From: Pithys albifrons albifrons
Lineage: Eukaryota > Chordata > Aves > Passeriformes > Thamnophilidae
NCBI RefSeq assembly: GCF_047495875.1
Contig: NC_092465.1
Span: 6,993,160 to 7,057,159, forward strand
Direction: 5' to 3'
Length of the DNA: 64,000 bases
Below, one piece after another: positions 21,803-36,800 of the stretch. A model generated the notes under the pieces. It was not told the DNA's origin. It searched no databases and worked only from the letters and a program-made list of their open reading frames with translations. Position 1 is the stretch's first letter; the number at the start of each line of letters is the position of its first letter. Position numbers and translations under genes: made by a program.

Positions 21803-24800
21803 CTGTAAAAACAGAACACATATATATGTTTGTGCTTAACTCATGTTTAACTCAAATGCTTATACTGGTGCTTTCAAAGGAGCTGCTGCAAGGAGACCAA
21901 AGGGCTTTTCCAGGCTTTGCAGAAATCAGTGTACTACACTGATTTTCCAGTGTTTTGTGTCATGTCTCAAACCAGAGAGGGTCAAACACCTCTCATGTAA
22001 AGTTCATACCTTCAGTTTATGGTCAAAATCATCCATGGAATCAATCAGTTTTCCAGGTTCCAGCTCCCCAAGTGGAAAAGGATAATCTGTCCCCAGAATA
22101 ACTTTGTCCTGGTAATAAGAAAAGTTGTACATTTTGTAGTAACAGGAGTAGCTGCATTTGCCTTCTGGAGTTTGTAATAAACCACAGGAAATTACATGTT
22201 TGTATTGGAGTGATTAATTATGAAAGCAAACATGAAGATAATAACTTCCATTAGGGAAAGAACAAAGCTTGAAAACAATGACTCAAGAGTTTATTGGGTG
22301 AATTTAGGTTTGGAAAAAATTGCAGGTCATTTGTTAATCGTTTTTGAAATGTAACAAATAGGCATCTATTGTTCTCCTGCACTGCTCACACCACTGCTGC
22401 CCAAAATACAGTGATTGATCTTGGTTAAGTGTTGCCATAATTAAATAGCCAATAAAGGACACACCAAATTCTTCCTTCTGATTTATGACTTACTGCATGC
22501 TCTGCACTCCTGTGTGCAGTCCAAAATGTATGTGGGACTATTTGACACATTGCTTTGAGAATCTCAGGAAGTTCTCCACCAAACTCAAGAAATATGCTTG
22601 GATTTGCATTTCTGAATTTGAAATTTTTGGCTACACACAAACAAATTTAAAATCACATATATGTGAGAAGAATGTGTAAGAAGAAAAATAAAAAGGAAGC
22701 AACATTACCTTTTGTGTGGTACTTTAAAAGGTCTAATAAGGGCAATGTGACACTACTTAAAACATGATACAATGTGGAATTACTACAAACACTGAAATTA
22801 ATAAAAAATAATATTTTATGTAATTTAATTTAATTTAACTGATACTCAGCTTCAGATAACAAAACCTAAATCTAATAAATTTACAACATTTAATTTCTTT
22901 CTGGAAGTCTGTATCTTTTTTCAAATGTCATTGTCTTTGACTGGAACTGTATATTAACTGTGCCATTGGAACATATACCTGAGAATGTGAGTGACATGAC
23001 ATGGTTTGTTTCTGAAAGCAAATCTGTGAAAAGAAAATGGAATAAAAATCCATCTGCAACATTCCTGTTACCAGAGATGGAAAGGAAGAGGCACAGCCCC
23101 AACAGGCCCGTATTTTGTGGGCTCACTTTCCCCCTGCAATATTTCCCATTTTATCTGCCTTGCAGAGTGCATGCTACCAACTCTCTTGATTTTATTAAAA
23201 ATCTCTTTCCCTTTAAGCTTCATCTCCTGAAGACATAAATATTTGAAAACCACAGCTTTCATTAAAAATATGTGATTTTAAAATATCTCATGAATTTGAA
23301 GTCAAGCTGATTAATTTGGGACACTTTTCATAATGTTTGAACTCTGTTACCAGTACTGAAATAGGGTGAAGAAAACATCATCCAGTTATTTTTTGAAATG
23401 TTTGGTGTTTATTTGTCAAATGCTTTTAAAAATATCTTTTAAAGCCCCAGTAGGTGTCACCCGAGAGTCTCTGGAGGAACCTCCACAAACTTATCCAAAA
23501 TCCAAACAAGACACATTCTATTGTTCTGTCCTGTATCGATGCATTATAATTTATTATAGAAGACCTGCTATAAGATTAAGATAGGGGAATTTATACCCTC
23601 TGTCTAATAAATCAATTTCTGAGGGTAGATTAAACAAAATATATTTAGAAAATGTACTTTTAAGCATCTATTCTTTTATTTATAATATTCAATTAAATAC
23701 CAAGACATTTTATTCAGATATGAAAAATAAATGTATGTCATCCCTAAAAAGCCCCAGCTAATAAACATGCCAGGTTTGTGTGAGAAAATCGATTTCTAAG
23801 TAAAGGAGAAGGAAACACAGAATTTGCCCAGCTATTTCCTAGCCTGGAGGAGAGGAGGCAGAATATCCACCATGAACCAACAAGAGATGTGTGGAAGGAG
23901 CCCCACAAAATGTGCAAAGAAACTGCCATGGAGCCTAATTCCATTAGAAACAAGTAAAATAAAACCCAGGAGAGTTTACTTGTCCAAAGATCTGCTAACA
24001 AACTGTTAGTATTGGAAAGTTCTCATTACATCAGTGGGTATTAACTCGGGTGCCATTTGCCACCTCTGTCAGAGGTGAAGTTTTAGGCACCACAGGGTTA
24101 CTCACAAGATACTGGGACTCCAGCCCAATTCTGACTTCTTTCAAATTTTGTTACAAACCTCTATATACCAAATATATCATGGTCAACAGCTCAAGACCTT
24201 TCGCTATGCATTAGCTCTTGAATTTAACTGTAGCTCAGAGTAATCAAGTGGCTTTAATGTGTTTTGATAATAGATTTAAACATTTTACTGGGTGTGATGT
24301 GCATGTCCATTTTCCAGGACACACAAAGGCTTGTGGAGTAACAGTTCAGCACTGCCCTCTAGGACTTGCTTTTCTGAGAAATCTCCCCAAATCCAGACCA
24401 CGTTCATCCAAAGTACACTTTTGTTCTACATGCAGTTATAGTACACAGGGATGAGTCTAGCTCTTGAATTTTAAATTGGCACTGCAAGGACACAAGATCA
24501 CTCACTTATTTCTTTTTATCCATTTTAAAACGTTGGGAGACACGTTTTGCCATTGTTAGAAAGACCTTGGTGAATTACCAGCTGTGTGACTCAGCCTGGC
24601 TGGGACCCACAGATTCTTTCTCTGGTCTGAATCTACTCCGCTGAACTGGTGATGTCAAGAGGAAAGCAGGAGGGAAAGTGCATCAGGATGTCAATCCATT
24701 GCTGACTAATTTCACTTTGCTCTGTTTGAACTTGTGTAGCACTGCAAGTCTCAGAGCAGTTCTGCTTTAGAGTCAGCTTTGCTTCCCAAGGCTGCTCTAA

Positions 24801-27800
24801 ACTATTGCTGTTGGGCCAAATCTGCTGTCTTTGCACTACACTTTGATTTTTCTACCTTGCATCCTCAGCAGCTACACATAAACTCTGGCCCTTAATCGTG
24901 ATTCTTTGCAAATGGAATTTAGTTCTTGGAGGAGAGAGGGGCTATGGATTGTAATATGATAATCTAAAAGTCACTCAGCATTAGCCTCTCTGGTGTCTTG
25001 CTTATTTTGACAACAGACTTCTGAAGTTAAGTTTGTTAATGCAATCAATTTGCCCAGCATACTTCACAGAACATTTGTGCCCTCTTTAATTCTCCTCTGA
25101 GTACTTTGAGCTCAAGCAACTGACATCAGGTGGAACCTCAGTGCTGAAAAGTTATGAGTCAGATACCCAAAACATATATGCTCTTAACACTCAGGAGACC
25201 TTTCTTTCTCTTTTTCACAGCCTAAGGCATCTTATCCTTGAGAAAAAAAAAACATTCCTATCACGTTTTCAAACTTTTTAACCCTGAAGATTAAAAAGTT
25301 TGCCTCTCTTTCTGATGAAAGTTGATATTCTCACACAATACCCTTCCATGAGTCAAATGCTTAAAGAAACACCAAATATTGCAGCGCTTTCAGTGTTGGC
25401 AGGATAACACATATCACATGAATAAATTCTGGGCTAAAAGCAACGTGACTGAGTCTTGGGGATGACACTGTATGGTTTGAACTAGGACAGCTCTCCAGAG
25501 GGTAGCTGAGAGCTGTGCAGAAAGGGCATCAGCCTGCATGGAGATGTGCTCAGACACAGCTTTGGGTCCTGGGGGAACAGGCACTACCTGGCACCACAAT
25601 GTATCCCTTGGCTTGGAGCTGATGAATATTAAAATCCAATGACAGTTGTGGTGAGTCACATACACTTCAGTTCATCCCTGTTTAGTTTTAGGTTGTTGGA
25701 GCCTATCCCATCTAAAGGAAGCAGAAATACACATTTCTGAGAATTTTGTCAGTGTAAAATTGCCACAGTCCTTCGCTCCCCCCATGAGGAGGTGAGTACA
25801 AATAAACTCAAATCCCTAACAAGGCTGGCTATGAAAAATGGGGACTGGCTTGACATGGTTCTGCAAAACCTTCTCCATGAGAGGCCCCATACTATGAGAA
25901 CCTGGAAACTATTGTACAGGAAGCAGGACTACAGCTGTTGAGACAAGAAAGTCAGTGTGAGAGCTTGCATTTCTGTTCTTGACATCTGGTAGGTCCCTGC
26001 CTGCTGCTGCAGAAACTCCACGAGGTCCAGAGATCAAGATACAAACACAGATTTGTAGTGACCCATTGGAATTTGCTATGAATGGTGCCATCCTGAATCC
26101 CTTCCTGAGTATTGACTAATGAGAAAGGATTATTTGAATGTTTTTTTTTTATTTTTCTGTCCCATGCTGTACTTGATTTAAACAAGTTGTTAAACCACAA
26201 AGATTTCTTTACAAATAATGAAAATATTTTTGCAAACCCATGATGTTTAATATTCTGTCCAGAATCCTCACAAAAGCTTTCTTTATTATTTATCCTTTTT
26301 TTTTTCTGTCTATAACTTCCCAAGTGGAAATTCAATTGGAAAATAAAGCCATTTGAAAACAAGGCTCCCAAAGAAGCAGTCCCATCCTGAACAAGCTTAC
26401 AGAAGGAACCAACTTCATGGAACTAAGGTTCACAGGGCATGATTTCCTACATTAAAACCACAACTTCAATAATTCTGTGTTAGTAAGAACATACCAACGT
26501 GGCAGAAGGCCATAATTCTACTGGGTGAAGGTGCTGTTTTCTTCCTGCTTCTCTTCTCCTCTTGCTGTTTCATAGAGAATTAAAGAATGACACACCCACT
26601 TCTGGAAGCATTAAAACTCACCTCTCCTATTACATTTGTCAGCAGCCTCAGTGCACCACGGTCATGGACCAGAGAGTCTGTGTAAAATGAGCCCAGGTAT
26701 TTCCTTGGATCCACCTTGTTATCCATGGCACACAGGTCAGGGCGCACGTTGAAGCCGTGCGAGATTCGCCCCACTGTGTAGGGAAAAGCTCCACCTGCAG
26801 GGAGGAATTTGGAATAAAGCAGTTGAAAATAGGAGAGGAAAAAGCCAGTTTCACAAAAGAGCCACAAGTTTTACTGTCAGCTATCTAGAAACTGCTCTGC
26901 ACCAGCAATTTTTTATTCCTTCCCCTCCTTTAGCTTTTTTCTCTATTTTCCTCACTTCTCCTCTACTGTGATGCCCAAATTCCTCCTGCTGATTCATTGT
27001 CCGTTCCCTTAAACCATCTCCCATCTCCCTTTCCTCCTGGTTTCCCTTAAAGGGTATTGTGACAGTTCAAACATTGGTGGAAACAGACTGGACACTGTCC
27101 ATATAGGCAGCTACTCTGGCAGGTCTAGGGGAACAGAGCTCAGCTGGTGGCCGAACCTTTGATCCTGAGCTGGGACTCCAGAAAAAACAGCTGTAACATG
27201 CTTAGCTGAAGAACTGGAGTTTCACAGGGTACATCACTCACCTCCATGTGCAAAGCAAACTTTCAGCTTAGGAAATTTCTCAAAAATGCCTCCCATTATC
27301 ATGGAGCAAATGGCCATGGTTGTTTCTGTGGGCATGCCTAAGAACAAAAACAGATTAATTGGGAAAGAGTTTTACTTTTTCAGTTTCCTATTTGAGTTTT
27401 AAGAGTTATCCTAACCTATCTCCATTAGCCTTGAGCCAACTGACAAAAATAACAGTTACAGGGCAGCTGCCATAGGTTATGCATTATGTCTATCAGAGAG
27501 ACACAGAGCTGAACTTCAGTTAACTGAGAGGAAGACAGAGGACTGGAAGCTCAGATCTGAATTCTAAGTCCAGGTTTTACTCTGTGGCACTAGGACAGAT
27601 GACAGGCAGGCTGGGTGTGTCCTGAAACACACAGTACAGGGGTTATTCCCATTACCCCAGCTCAAAGACAAGTCTGGAATATGCCAGCTTCTCACTTGGG
27701 CTTCTGGATTTCTTTCATGTGGAAAGGGAAGCAGATGTGTTGGTGGGTATTCCAGCAGAGATTTGGGGTTTAGTTATGACTTGATGCCCATTCCTACAGT

Positions 27801-30800
27801 TTTGAAACAACCTCTCTGCTACTGGCTGAGCTGGATGGGCAGTGTCAGGAGAATAGCAGCAATTTAGGTTCCTACAGCAGGCCTCACTTGCTGATTTTAT
27901 CCAACATGTTTAGAATATCATGCCATTTAAACACCTACCTTCAGACATACAGCTTAAAATTAGGAAGTGAGTTCCCCTCATCTCTGGGGGAAACAATACC
28001 CACCCAACTCAAAGATGGTTTTCCATTAGTGTTTCACCATATGCTCAAATGCAAAGCCTTGTAGGTCTTTGTAGGAAAGTACTCTGTTCATACTTTGTTA
28101 AGCAGAATAACCCTCCTCCTGTTATTCAATGTTGTTCTGATTTACCATCAGATGGGGAAAAAACAGAAAATAGACAATGCCCTACATCCATGGACAACTT
28201 TCAAAGTACATGATCGTCCAGCTATAGGGGATGTAAATTTAGATTTATTTCCTCTCTGACTAACCTATTTCTAGAAAATAATGCAATAAATTCTAGGAAG
28301 TAATGTTTGTTTTTTTATTCTCCTTCATTTACTTCTGTTATTTTTTGAGGAGCTCATTTCTGAGACAATTCATTTTTTCTTAGTCATCTGCTCTTTGTAC
28401 TTAAGGCAAAAGAGAATACTGAATTCTGTTGCTAGTCCACATAATTGTAATTCTAAGTATTTAAAAGTCAGACAAACTAAAACTGCTTAAAACCCCATGA
28501 CTGCTGAATTTACACAATAGACTTAATCATACCACTTGATTAAAGAAAAGTTTGATAGAAACCTCATTTTTTCTCTGTGCTAGTACTTTACTTTGCAGCA
28601 ATCTGCTGGGCATAATCCAGTTCATAACTTTAGGTTAAGCAAAGTAAATACACACTTGCCTATTAGCCAGGGAAACCAATATTTGGACATCCTCCCATCT
28701 AACTGCATGTCCCAGGGATGCACAAAGAGACAGCAGTTCAATTTTTCAGCAGCCTGCAGAAAGAAGAAAAAGCCTAAATATTGACTAATTATACCAAAAT
28801 GCATCTTAGTTCTTAATCATGTTAAAATTACCTGCAAAACTGTACTGAACTGTAGTACTAGTAATGAAAATTGGCCCACAAGTAAGAACTATAAGCAATA
28901 GTTGCCTGTATTTACTCCTCTGGGCCATATCCTGAAGTCCTGACTAAGTTCCCAGGTTCTTTCAGTGACCACAGGCTGGAAATACAGATGATAATATTGT
29001 TTTAGGAAGCCAAGTGTTCCTCAGATCAATCCAGTACAAAAATGATTTTCCAGCCATATTTGTCAGCCATCCTGAAGAATAAAACTCAGTTCAAGCAGAA
29101 ATTCCTTTGGTTTCAATTAAACATATGAGGATGGATTCTCATAATGTTTTATGGAACCATTTTAGGATGGTTTTGCAGAATTGTTCCAGCTGCATTTGGG
29201 AATTTTCATTGAGTTCCACTACATTGTCCCCTTTGACCTTTTGCCTGGCTTTAAAAAAGTTAAAAATATTCCTAATCCACCCTGAGTTCAAAATATGGCT
29301 TATTCTGATCAAGAATCCATCTCCATGCAATTATACTAATTTTTCCAAAGTTATTGACATCTTAGGAAAGGAAAACAGAAGAACAATGATTGATGCTGAT
29401 TCTGACTAATTTAACTATTTGCTAAAATTTAAATATATAGTCATCAGAGTCACTCATATGCTTAACCAGGATTTAACAGCTTCGTTTTGTCAGATGTATT
29501 TCTGGACCTCCTCTTGTTGCTAAGGAGATTATCACACATTTGAAAAAAATTGGTTTTGTTTACCCACATATGCATAAATAAAGTTACAACTTTTGGATCG
29601 TGGGGAGTAGTTGCCATCTACATTTGTAAACTAAAAATAGCAATTCAACTACTGTCTTGGTGGATTGACAGAGTTCATTGTCAAATATGGCCTAATTTCC
29701 CAATCTGTATTATCCAGGGATGTTTCTAAAAATGATAGAGGTTGCTTCCTACATGTGTGGAACATAAGCTGAAGAATGTACAGTATAAGGGAGAGATCCC
29801 AGTACCAGAGGGGGATCTCAGGACCAGGGACATGGAGTTACTGAAGGAAAGCAAAGGTGATGAAGGGACTGAGCATCTCCCCTGTAAGGATGTGCTAAGC
29901 AGGGTGTTGGAACCGATGCCTGCAGAGGCCCCTCCCAACCTCAGCCACGCTGTGATTCCATGGGCACCTCTGAGAGCAGGAGCTGGGAACTGCCTGTACA
30001 TGGCCATAAAAACAAATAGTTCGGGGCCTGCACCAACAGCATTCTGGGATAAATGGACCATCCTGAAAAATAACCTCTGTGGCTCAGTTTCAAGCTGACA
30101 GCTCGAATAACTTGAGAAACAGATGCAGAATGTACACTGATTAAAGCTGTAATTCAGACAAATGCCCATCCTCATCTCGACCTCAGGCTATTTAAGAAAT
30201 TCAGTCTAAAAATTCATTTTATAATCAATGCATTGTTTGGAACTTTTGGCCCTATTTCCATAATTCTGTGTGGTACTTTGGCTCTTTAGGCATCTCTGAT
30301 GATCTCGGGGAGTTTTATCAATTATTTCAATAGGATTGGATACAGTAACTTGAACCCAAATGCAAACAGTGCAGAAATGCTTTATTTGATCCTGAACTTT
30401 CCACAGAATCACAGACTATTCTGAGTTGGAAGGGACCCACAAGGACCATCAAGTCCAGCTCTTAAGTTAATGGCCCATACAGGGGATTGAACCCATGAGC
30501 TTGACATTATTACAACAAAGTTTTAACCAACTGAGCTAATCTCAGGGTCCAAATCCTTACAAATCAAGATGGCAACTCTACTAAGAACTCATATAATAAA
30601 AAAATTGCTACTCATTATTATAAAATATGTTTCAGAATGTTTTATGTTGTATTGTTGTCATTCTACCCTAAAATGAATTATCATATACAATTAAATCTGA
30701 GAGTCTCTTATCACTGAGCAGATCAGAAGGTTCAAACAATGACTGAATGTGCTCTGAGACATTTTTAGACAGAATTCCATATTGCAGAATCCCCCCAAAG

Positions 30801-33800
30801 AAGGACAGAGAGTTACTCACAGCGTAAACCTCGTGCAGCTCTGGGGCATTCAGGTCCCACTGGTTGACGTGGGATCCGATCTGCACTCCAGGGAATCCCA
30901 GCTCCTGCACACAGCGCTGCATCTCCGCCACTGCCAGGGCTGGGGCTTGCAGGGGTAACGTGCCCAGGCCCACAAACCTCTTGGGGTACTTCTTCACTGT
31001 AGCAGCCAAGTCATTATTTAATATCTGGGCTAGATCTAAAGTATCCTGAGGTTTGGCCTGGTATTAAGCAGAATAGTACATTAAAATATAGTTCTCAAAT
31101 GTTATCTCCTTTGGAAGATATGGATAAATGTCACTGCAACCAACTGAGAGACAGGGCTTGAACCTACATTTGCTTTACGGTTCTGAGTGGCTGGAAACCT
31201 GCAGGACTAAATTCTGCCTGGCTTTAAAACCTCTGGGTGCAGTTCTGCTTCTTGTCTTGAATATTTTATCAGCTGCTGTTGCCTTTACTGCTCAGGATGA
31301 GTGCAGTAAAGCCCAGGCTGCTGATGCACTGAAGAGTCTGGTCTTTTGCATAAACCAGTCCCCTGTTTCTGTTTATCCCAATGCAAAAACCTCAGTATGT
31401 AGTTTTTAAATGTAGAAATGAATATTTACTCTCCTATTACTGGAGCTGAAGAAATCAAAATAAGAAATGTGAGATTCTGCAGCATGAGAATTCGACAGAA
31501 AACTTGAGGAAGCTTCTCCAACATTTAGAAGGAGGTAACAGAATTCTAATAAGGGAAGTGCAATATCCATACATCAATCTCCATCTCCCCCAACCCTCAA
31601 TATATATTTAATGGAAAACATTCCCTTAGACACCAGAGTAAAATTTTAAAGAGATGTTACCCAACAAGAAATTCTGAAGATTGCTGATACTACTTATCTG
31701 TAGGCTTAACACAACAGTTTTAATGTAATATCTGTTTATATATAACATCTTGACCAGCACATATCACTGAATAGTCAAACTGAGAATGTATTTAGAACAT
31801 CCTTTTGCAATGATTTATCTTCTCAGCTTGTTTTTATATCTATGAAACATTTAATTTCACCATGCAAGAAACATATTAGCTTAAATTTGCTGCTGAATGC
31901 TAAGATTCAAGTATTCCAGGTCAGTGTGAGTCTCGTGCCACACTTAAAAGAAAGTGGGACAAGACCACAAATACGTATTTTATCTGTTTGGGTTTTTTTC
32001 ATGAGGAAATACTGTTGATGTCTGACTTCCATGGAGCCCATACACACATGTCTGATTCATGGGGTCTAAATCCCTTCCCTCCTCTCCCAGCTGCCCCCAG
32101 AAGGGATCCAGCTGCTGCCTCACTCTGTCCCCTGGGCGTGCTCTGCCTGGAGCTCTGCCAGGGCACCTGCTGGCCCTTCTCACACCTGCACTGCTCTCTG
32201 GCCTTTCCTTTCTCACAGCACAACACTTCCCTTTTGCTTCACTTATCCAATTTATAGGAAGATGCATTTATATTTTATAATGCATTATATTTAAAACTTT
32301 TTCTACATATGAATGACAAAAAAATGATAGTAGGAACCTACCCAGTAGCTGAACATTACAGGGACTGTGGAAAGGACTTGGACTGTGACCCCTGAGTAAG
32401 AAAAAGCAGTTATTAGTGTTTCCTTTTAAATTTATTTTTGTTAGTGTTAAAATGTTAAAAATAAGAAAACATTTCCATTTGAGAGGCAGAAGGTAAAAGC
32501 CTTAATGATAAGAAAGACTGATTTAAATCACATGGATAGATTTTTTTAGAAATTAAGGATCACAGTAATAAATCTTGCAGTGTATCTGTTTATTAGGATT
32601 TGAACATCTTTTGTAAGTAGAAAGAAAAAGAACATTTTCATACTCATACTTTATCTTTTTGAAATTAAGTGTTTTGATTTTAGAAGAATTTAGTATGCAT
32701 GTGTACAATCAATTAAAATAGCAATTTAATGTTACTCTCACATAAATGAATGCGATGTTACACCAACAGAATAGAGTAACTTCAGTTTACTTTGGGGTCA
32801 CTTTTGTTATATCTATTTAATAAATAATTGAATTAGCTCAAAGATGCACCACATTATGTTAACAACGGTTGGCAAACAATGTTTACTAAGGGTTCCTCAA
32901 AGCTAAATTGTCTTGGGTTTCATGGATCCTGTGTCTGGACTACTGAGGTTGTAAGTGTGAGAAAATCTGCCTGTTTTCAGGAATAACTTTGAGGTTTGCA
33001 ATAACAATTTGTTTCTGTTCAAACACAAATCTATACCATAAAGGGGTGCGTGACAGGTTAGAGGAATGAAAACAACAAACCCAGCAGCCAAATAACAAAA
33101 GAAACAATAGATAATAATTAGGACTTCACTAAATAGTTACATGCAAAACTTTATTCTTTTTTCTTCTTCTTCTTCTTTTTATTTTTTTTTTAATCTTAGG
33201 TCTGATTGTAATATTTATGAGCATATTCTGACATGCTTTAAAACAATTAACGTGGTTGTTAGTAATGAAACCACTAAAGAAAAGATGACAGAAGAAAACC
33301 TGGGAGATTTTCTTCTGAGACAGTGACCTTGTCAAAGTACTCAAACGTTTGACAAAGTGATGCTCAGGATGTTAAGGAGGAAACAAGATGGGAAGCTGCT
33401 CAGGTTCTTACAAGATCTGGTTAATATAATGTCCAGCACCAGGTTTGGGGTCAAGGATTAGGTCTGCAGAGTTACTGAAGTACAGCCCAAGTTGTGTCAT
33501 CCACCAATATGGACACTTGATTAGGATGTTTGAGAACATCCATCATGTTTTCCACAATAACCATCCTGGGTTCAACTCATTTTTACACTTCTGAGCAAAT
33601 TTAACATAAAACCCAAAGGTAGATTTCCCAGCCAGAGAATCCTGGGTGGTGACTTTAGGAACAAGTAGAATCAGCACAGAAAACCCTCTACTTTATACCC
33701 TTTTCAGAAGGTTTAAAAAGGCAAAAAATAACAAGAAAAGGCGGTTAGAATGATAAGTTTTCTCTCACAAAATATGTCACAGAATTTGTGTCACAGAACT

Positions 33801-36800
33801 GTGATGTTAATTACCTTTACAGCTTGTTTTATACAATTCCCTGGACAGCTTGTTTTATTGAGTGGATCAAGACACACGTGTGCACACCAATTAGACCCAG
33901 GACACAAGATTAGCAGAACTAATTGAGTCTCTTTGGTCCTTTGGATCCCATTTCTTATCATTGGCAAGATTTCTTGGGCAATGCACAAAGAAAACCTTTT
34001 AGAAGCCAAGCTGTATGTTATTTCTCTGAGTTAATAATACCATACAGTGACTGATTCTAGTTTTGTTCCACTGGGAGATTCTTTGCATCTTTGTCCCAAA
34101 ATTATGCCAAGTTTGGAGGTCAAATTTTTGGGCATAATCCATCTCCATCTGTCTTACAGAAAATGGCCTTTAAGTAGCTACAACTTTCTAAATCAAAAAG
34201 GAGTAAATGTGGCCCATAGTTTTTATCATTAGCTGAGCAGTAAAAATGAAAAACATCAAGGCCTTTTATTTTTTTCCCCACTGAACTGGCAGGTGCCTGG
34301 ATCTCTGGAGTTCTGTCATAAAAAGGGACATTTTTAGGGCACAAGTCACCAGATGGTGCTGTAACACACAGGTTTAGATTTTTTTTTTTAACCAAACACT
34401 GTTCAGTTTGAGGAGAAATATTGTGGTGTTGGTTTTATGATACATTTTCTATTCTGGAGAGCTGTTGCAGAAATTTGAAAAAAAAAATTGCTCCTGTGAT
34501 TTCCCTTTGCCTACAGCAAATCTGTGGGGCAGAACTGTTTTGGGGAAACTTGCCTTTAGTGTTGAGGGAAATATCAGAAAGGGAAAGATGCCCAAAGGCT
34601 ATTTGTGATCCACATTGTAGCTGAATGACTTGGTAAGCTCCAAAATCCCTGAGCTAACTCAGAGGAAGATTACAGTCTAGTCAAGGCATGATTCTCTGTT
34701 ACAAGGCAGCAAATTTCAGAGTGTGCAAAGACATTCTGGCATTCCCATTACTTGTCTAATGGTTGGAGTTTGAAATACCTGCTTTTCCAGGGGGAAGATG
34801 AAGTAGGTGCAAATGATCTAAATTGTGTTTACATGAATTGCCTCATGAACAGCCCCTGAGTTCCCAAACTGGCCTGGGTTGTGTGCACCAAACCTCCCTA
34901 AGGAGAATGACTCGGCATATCTCCTAACACAGAATCACAAAATCCTTTGGGTTGGAAAGACCTCTGAGATCATCAACTCCAACCATTAATCCAGCAGTGC
35001 CAAACCCACTACTAACCCATGTCCCCAACTGCCACATCTGCCTTTCTTTTAAATCCCTCCCGGAATGGTGACTCCACCACTGCCCTGGGCAGCTCTGCCA
35101 GTGCCTGGCAACTCTTTTGGTGAAGAGATTTGTTTCCTAATATCCAATATAAACCTCCCCTGGTGCAGCTTGAGGCCATTTCTTCTCCTATTGCTTGTTA
35201 TCTGAGAGAAGTGACCAACTCTGCTTGGCTACAACCTCCTTTCAGGGAGTTGTGGAGCATGACAAGCTCTGAGAGAAGAAAATAATAATCATAAAGATGC
35301 TTCTTAAAAAATACCTGCTCTTGAAAGTAATTCAGGTGTTTATTCCTTATAAACAGTTGGATAAGATATTCAGTTTGTGTCTACTGGGAAATGGATGTAG
35401 GAATTATTCAGGTCTCAATCTAAGAAAAAAAAAATCTTAGTAACATCATAATATGTCTCTCACAGAAGTAATTTTGGATCACAGTGTTAATAAGAAGTAG
35501 CAAAAATAACTGATTAGACAAAATCCCTTCCCTTATCTGCAGTCTCCATCTTACATTCATGATTTAGTGTTGTGAATGCAACTGGATGGAAAACAAAGCT
35601 GAGAATTTGGCATCTGGTTAAGTTTCTTTCACAATCAGGAAAACTCTCTTCCCTGAGACAGCAATTGTACCAGTTCTGTAGGCTCAGAGTCCTCTAACAA
35701 AAACACAGAGTGAAGTTGCAATGTCTAAACAGAAAGAATATACTAGAAAAGGAAAAAAACATACAAGAAATCCTGTGAGGAGATAGAGTATTTTTAACAT
35801 TTGGAACAAAAATGAAAGGGCTTCCTGCTTTATGTGAATTAATGCTGTACCTGGAACGTGTGTTGCTTTTTGAAGTCCACAATCAGCCATACTTGCTCAT
35901 GTCAATGAGCTCCTTACTGCCTTAACATCCTTCCAAAAACAATGAGTCCATGTGGGGACTGAAAATGAGGGAAGTTATGGGAACATGTCGCATCTGAATA
36001 TAAAGCATAAAAGTTTTCACTGACTTTGAACAGATTTAAAGCAATGAATCAATATGCTAAACCTTATAATTTTCCTGCTCTTACTGAGAACTTTCAGATG
36101 CACTGACAGGGAAGTTGCAGTTTTTCTACATGAGACACAATGATTTCAGTTCCTTCATGGAGGTACCTGACAGGTCCATCTCTTTAATCCGCACTTCTGG
36201 ATCCCAGCAGTTCTCTTGAATTACTCTAAACACCTTTCCATCCTTCATCATCTTTGCCTGTCCCTGTGAAATGACATTTCCATCCATTATAAATGTGACA
36301 AAGTAGTTTGTGCTAATTTATAGTTGCTTGAGTATATTGTGCTCCCTACAGAAATTCAGGGACAGAATGTTGTTCTTTTATTTTTATGCAGTAGGTATTT
36401 TTAAACAAATACTATTTTAAAAATAGACATTAATAAAACAGGCATTTATAGTCAGATTTAATTCTTCATAATTAAAAAAATCCCCTTATTTTTGCAATGT
36501 ATATCACTCTATGTGTGTGTGTGTGTGTGTGTGGCTTGGCTTCGCGAACAAAGATTTGGGCAGGGCTGTCCCCACGTGGGTGTGCCCTTCCAGCCTGCGC
36601 AGTGGATTTTAGGTGAGGCTCAGCGTGCGCAGAACTGGCCCCACCGTTTCAGTCCTGAGGTTCATCTGCCACGGCTGAGCGAGCTTGGACAGTGCCAGTG
36701 AAGTCCTCAGGACTAGAACCTACAGCACCTGGCATTTCCTGGGAGGTCTCCCATCCAAGTACTAATCCGGGTCTGACCCTGTTTAGCTTCCGAGATCTGA

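Larger units (their letters stand above)
28754..30820 (-). other. ACMSD: ACMSD intron 5
   Basis: Contains a rearranged CR1 fragment (29840-29965) and a tRNA-derived SINE (30402-30545), listed separately. The remainder is unique. Confidence 0.65.
31058..36166 (-). other. ACMSD: ACMSD introns 3 and 4 (exon 4 listed separately)
   Basis: AT-rich intron with a TTC-rich pyrimidine tract at 33158-33192 and a CR1 copy at 34928-35279. No other gene was recognised. Confidence 0.6.

Noticed and set aside
30471..30545. tRNA-Ile gene
   Set aside because: The anticodon arm and acceptor stem are mutated, and it is joined directly to a CR1 tail, so it is part of a SINE.
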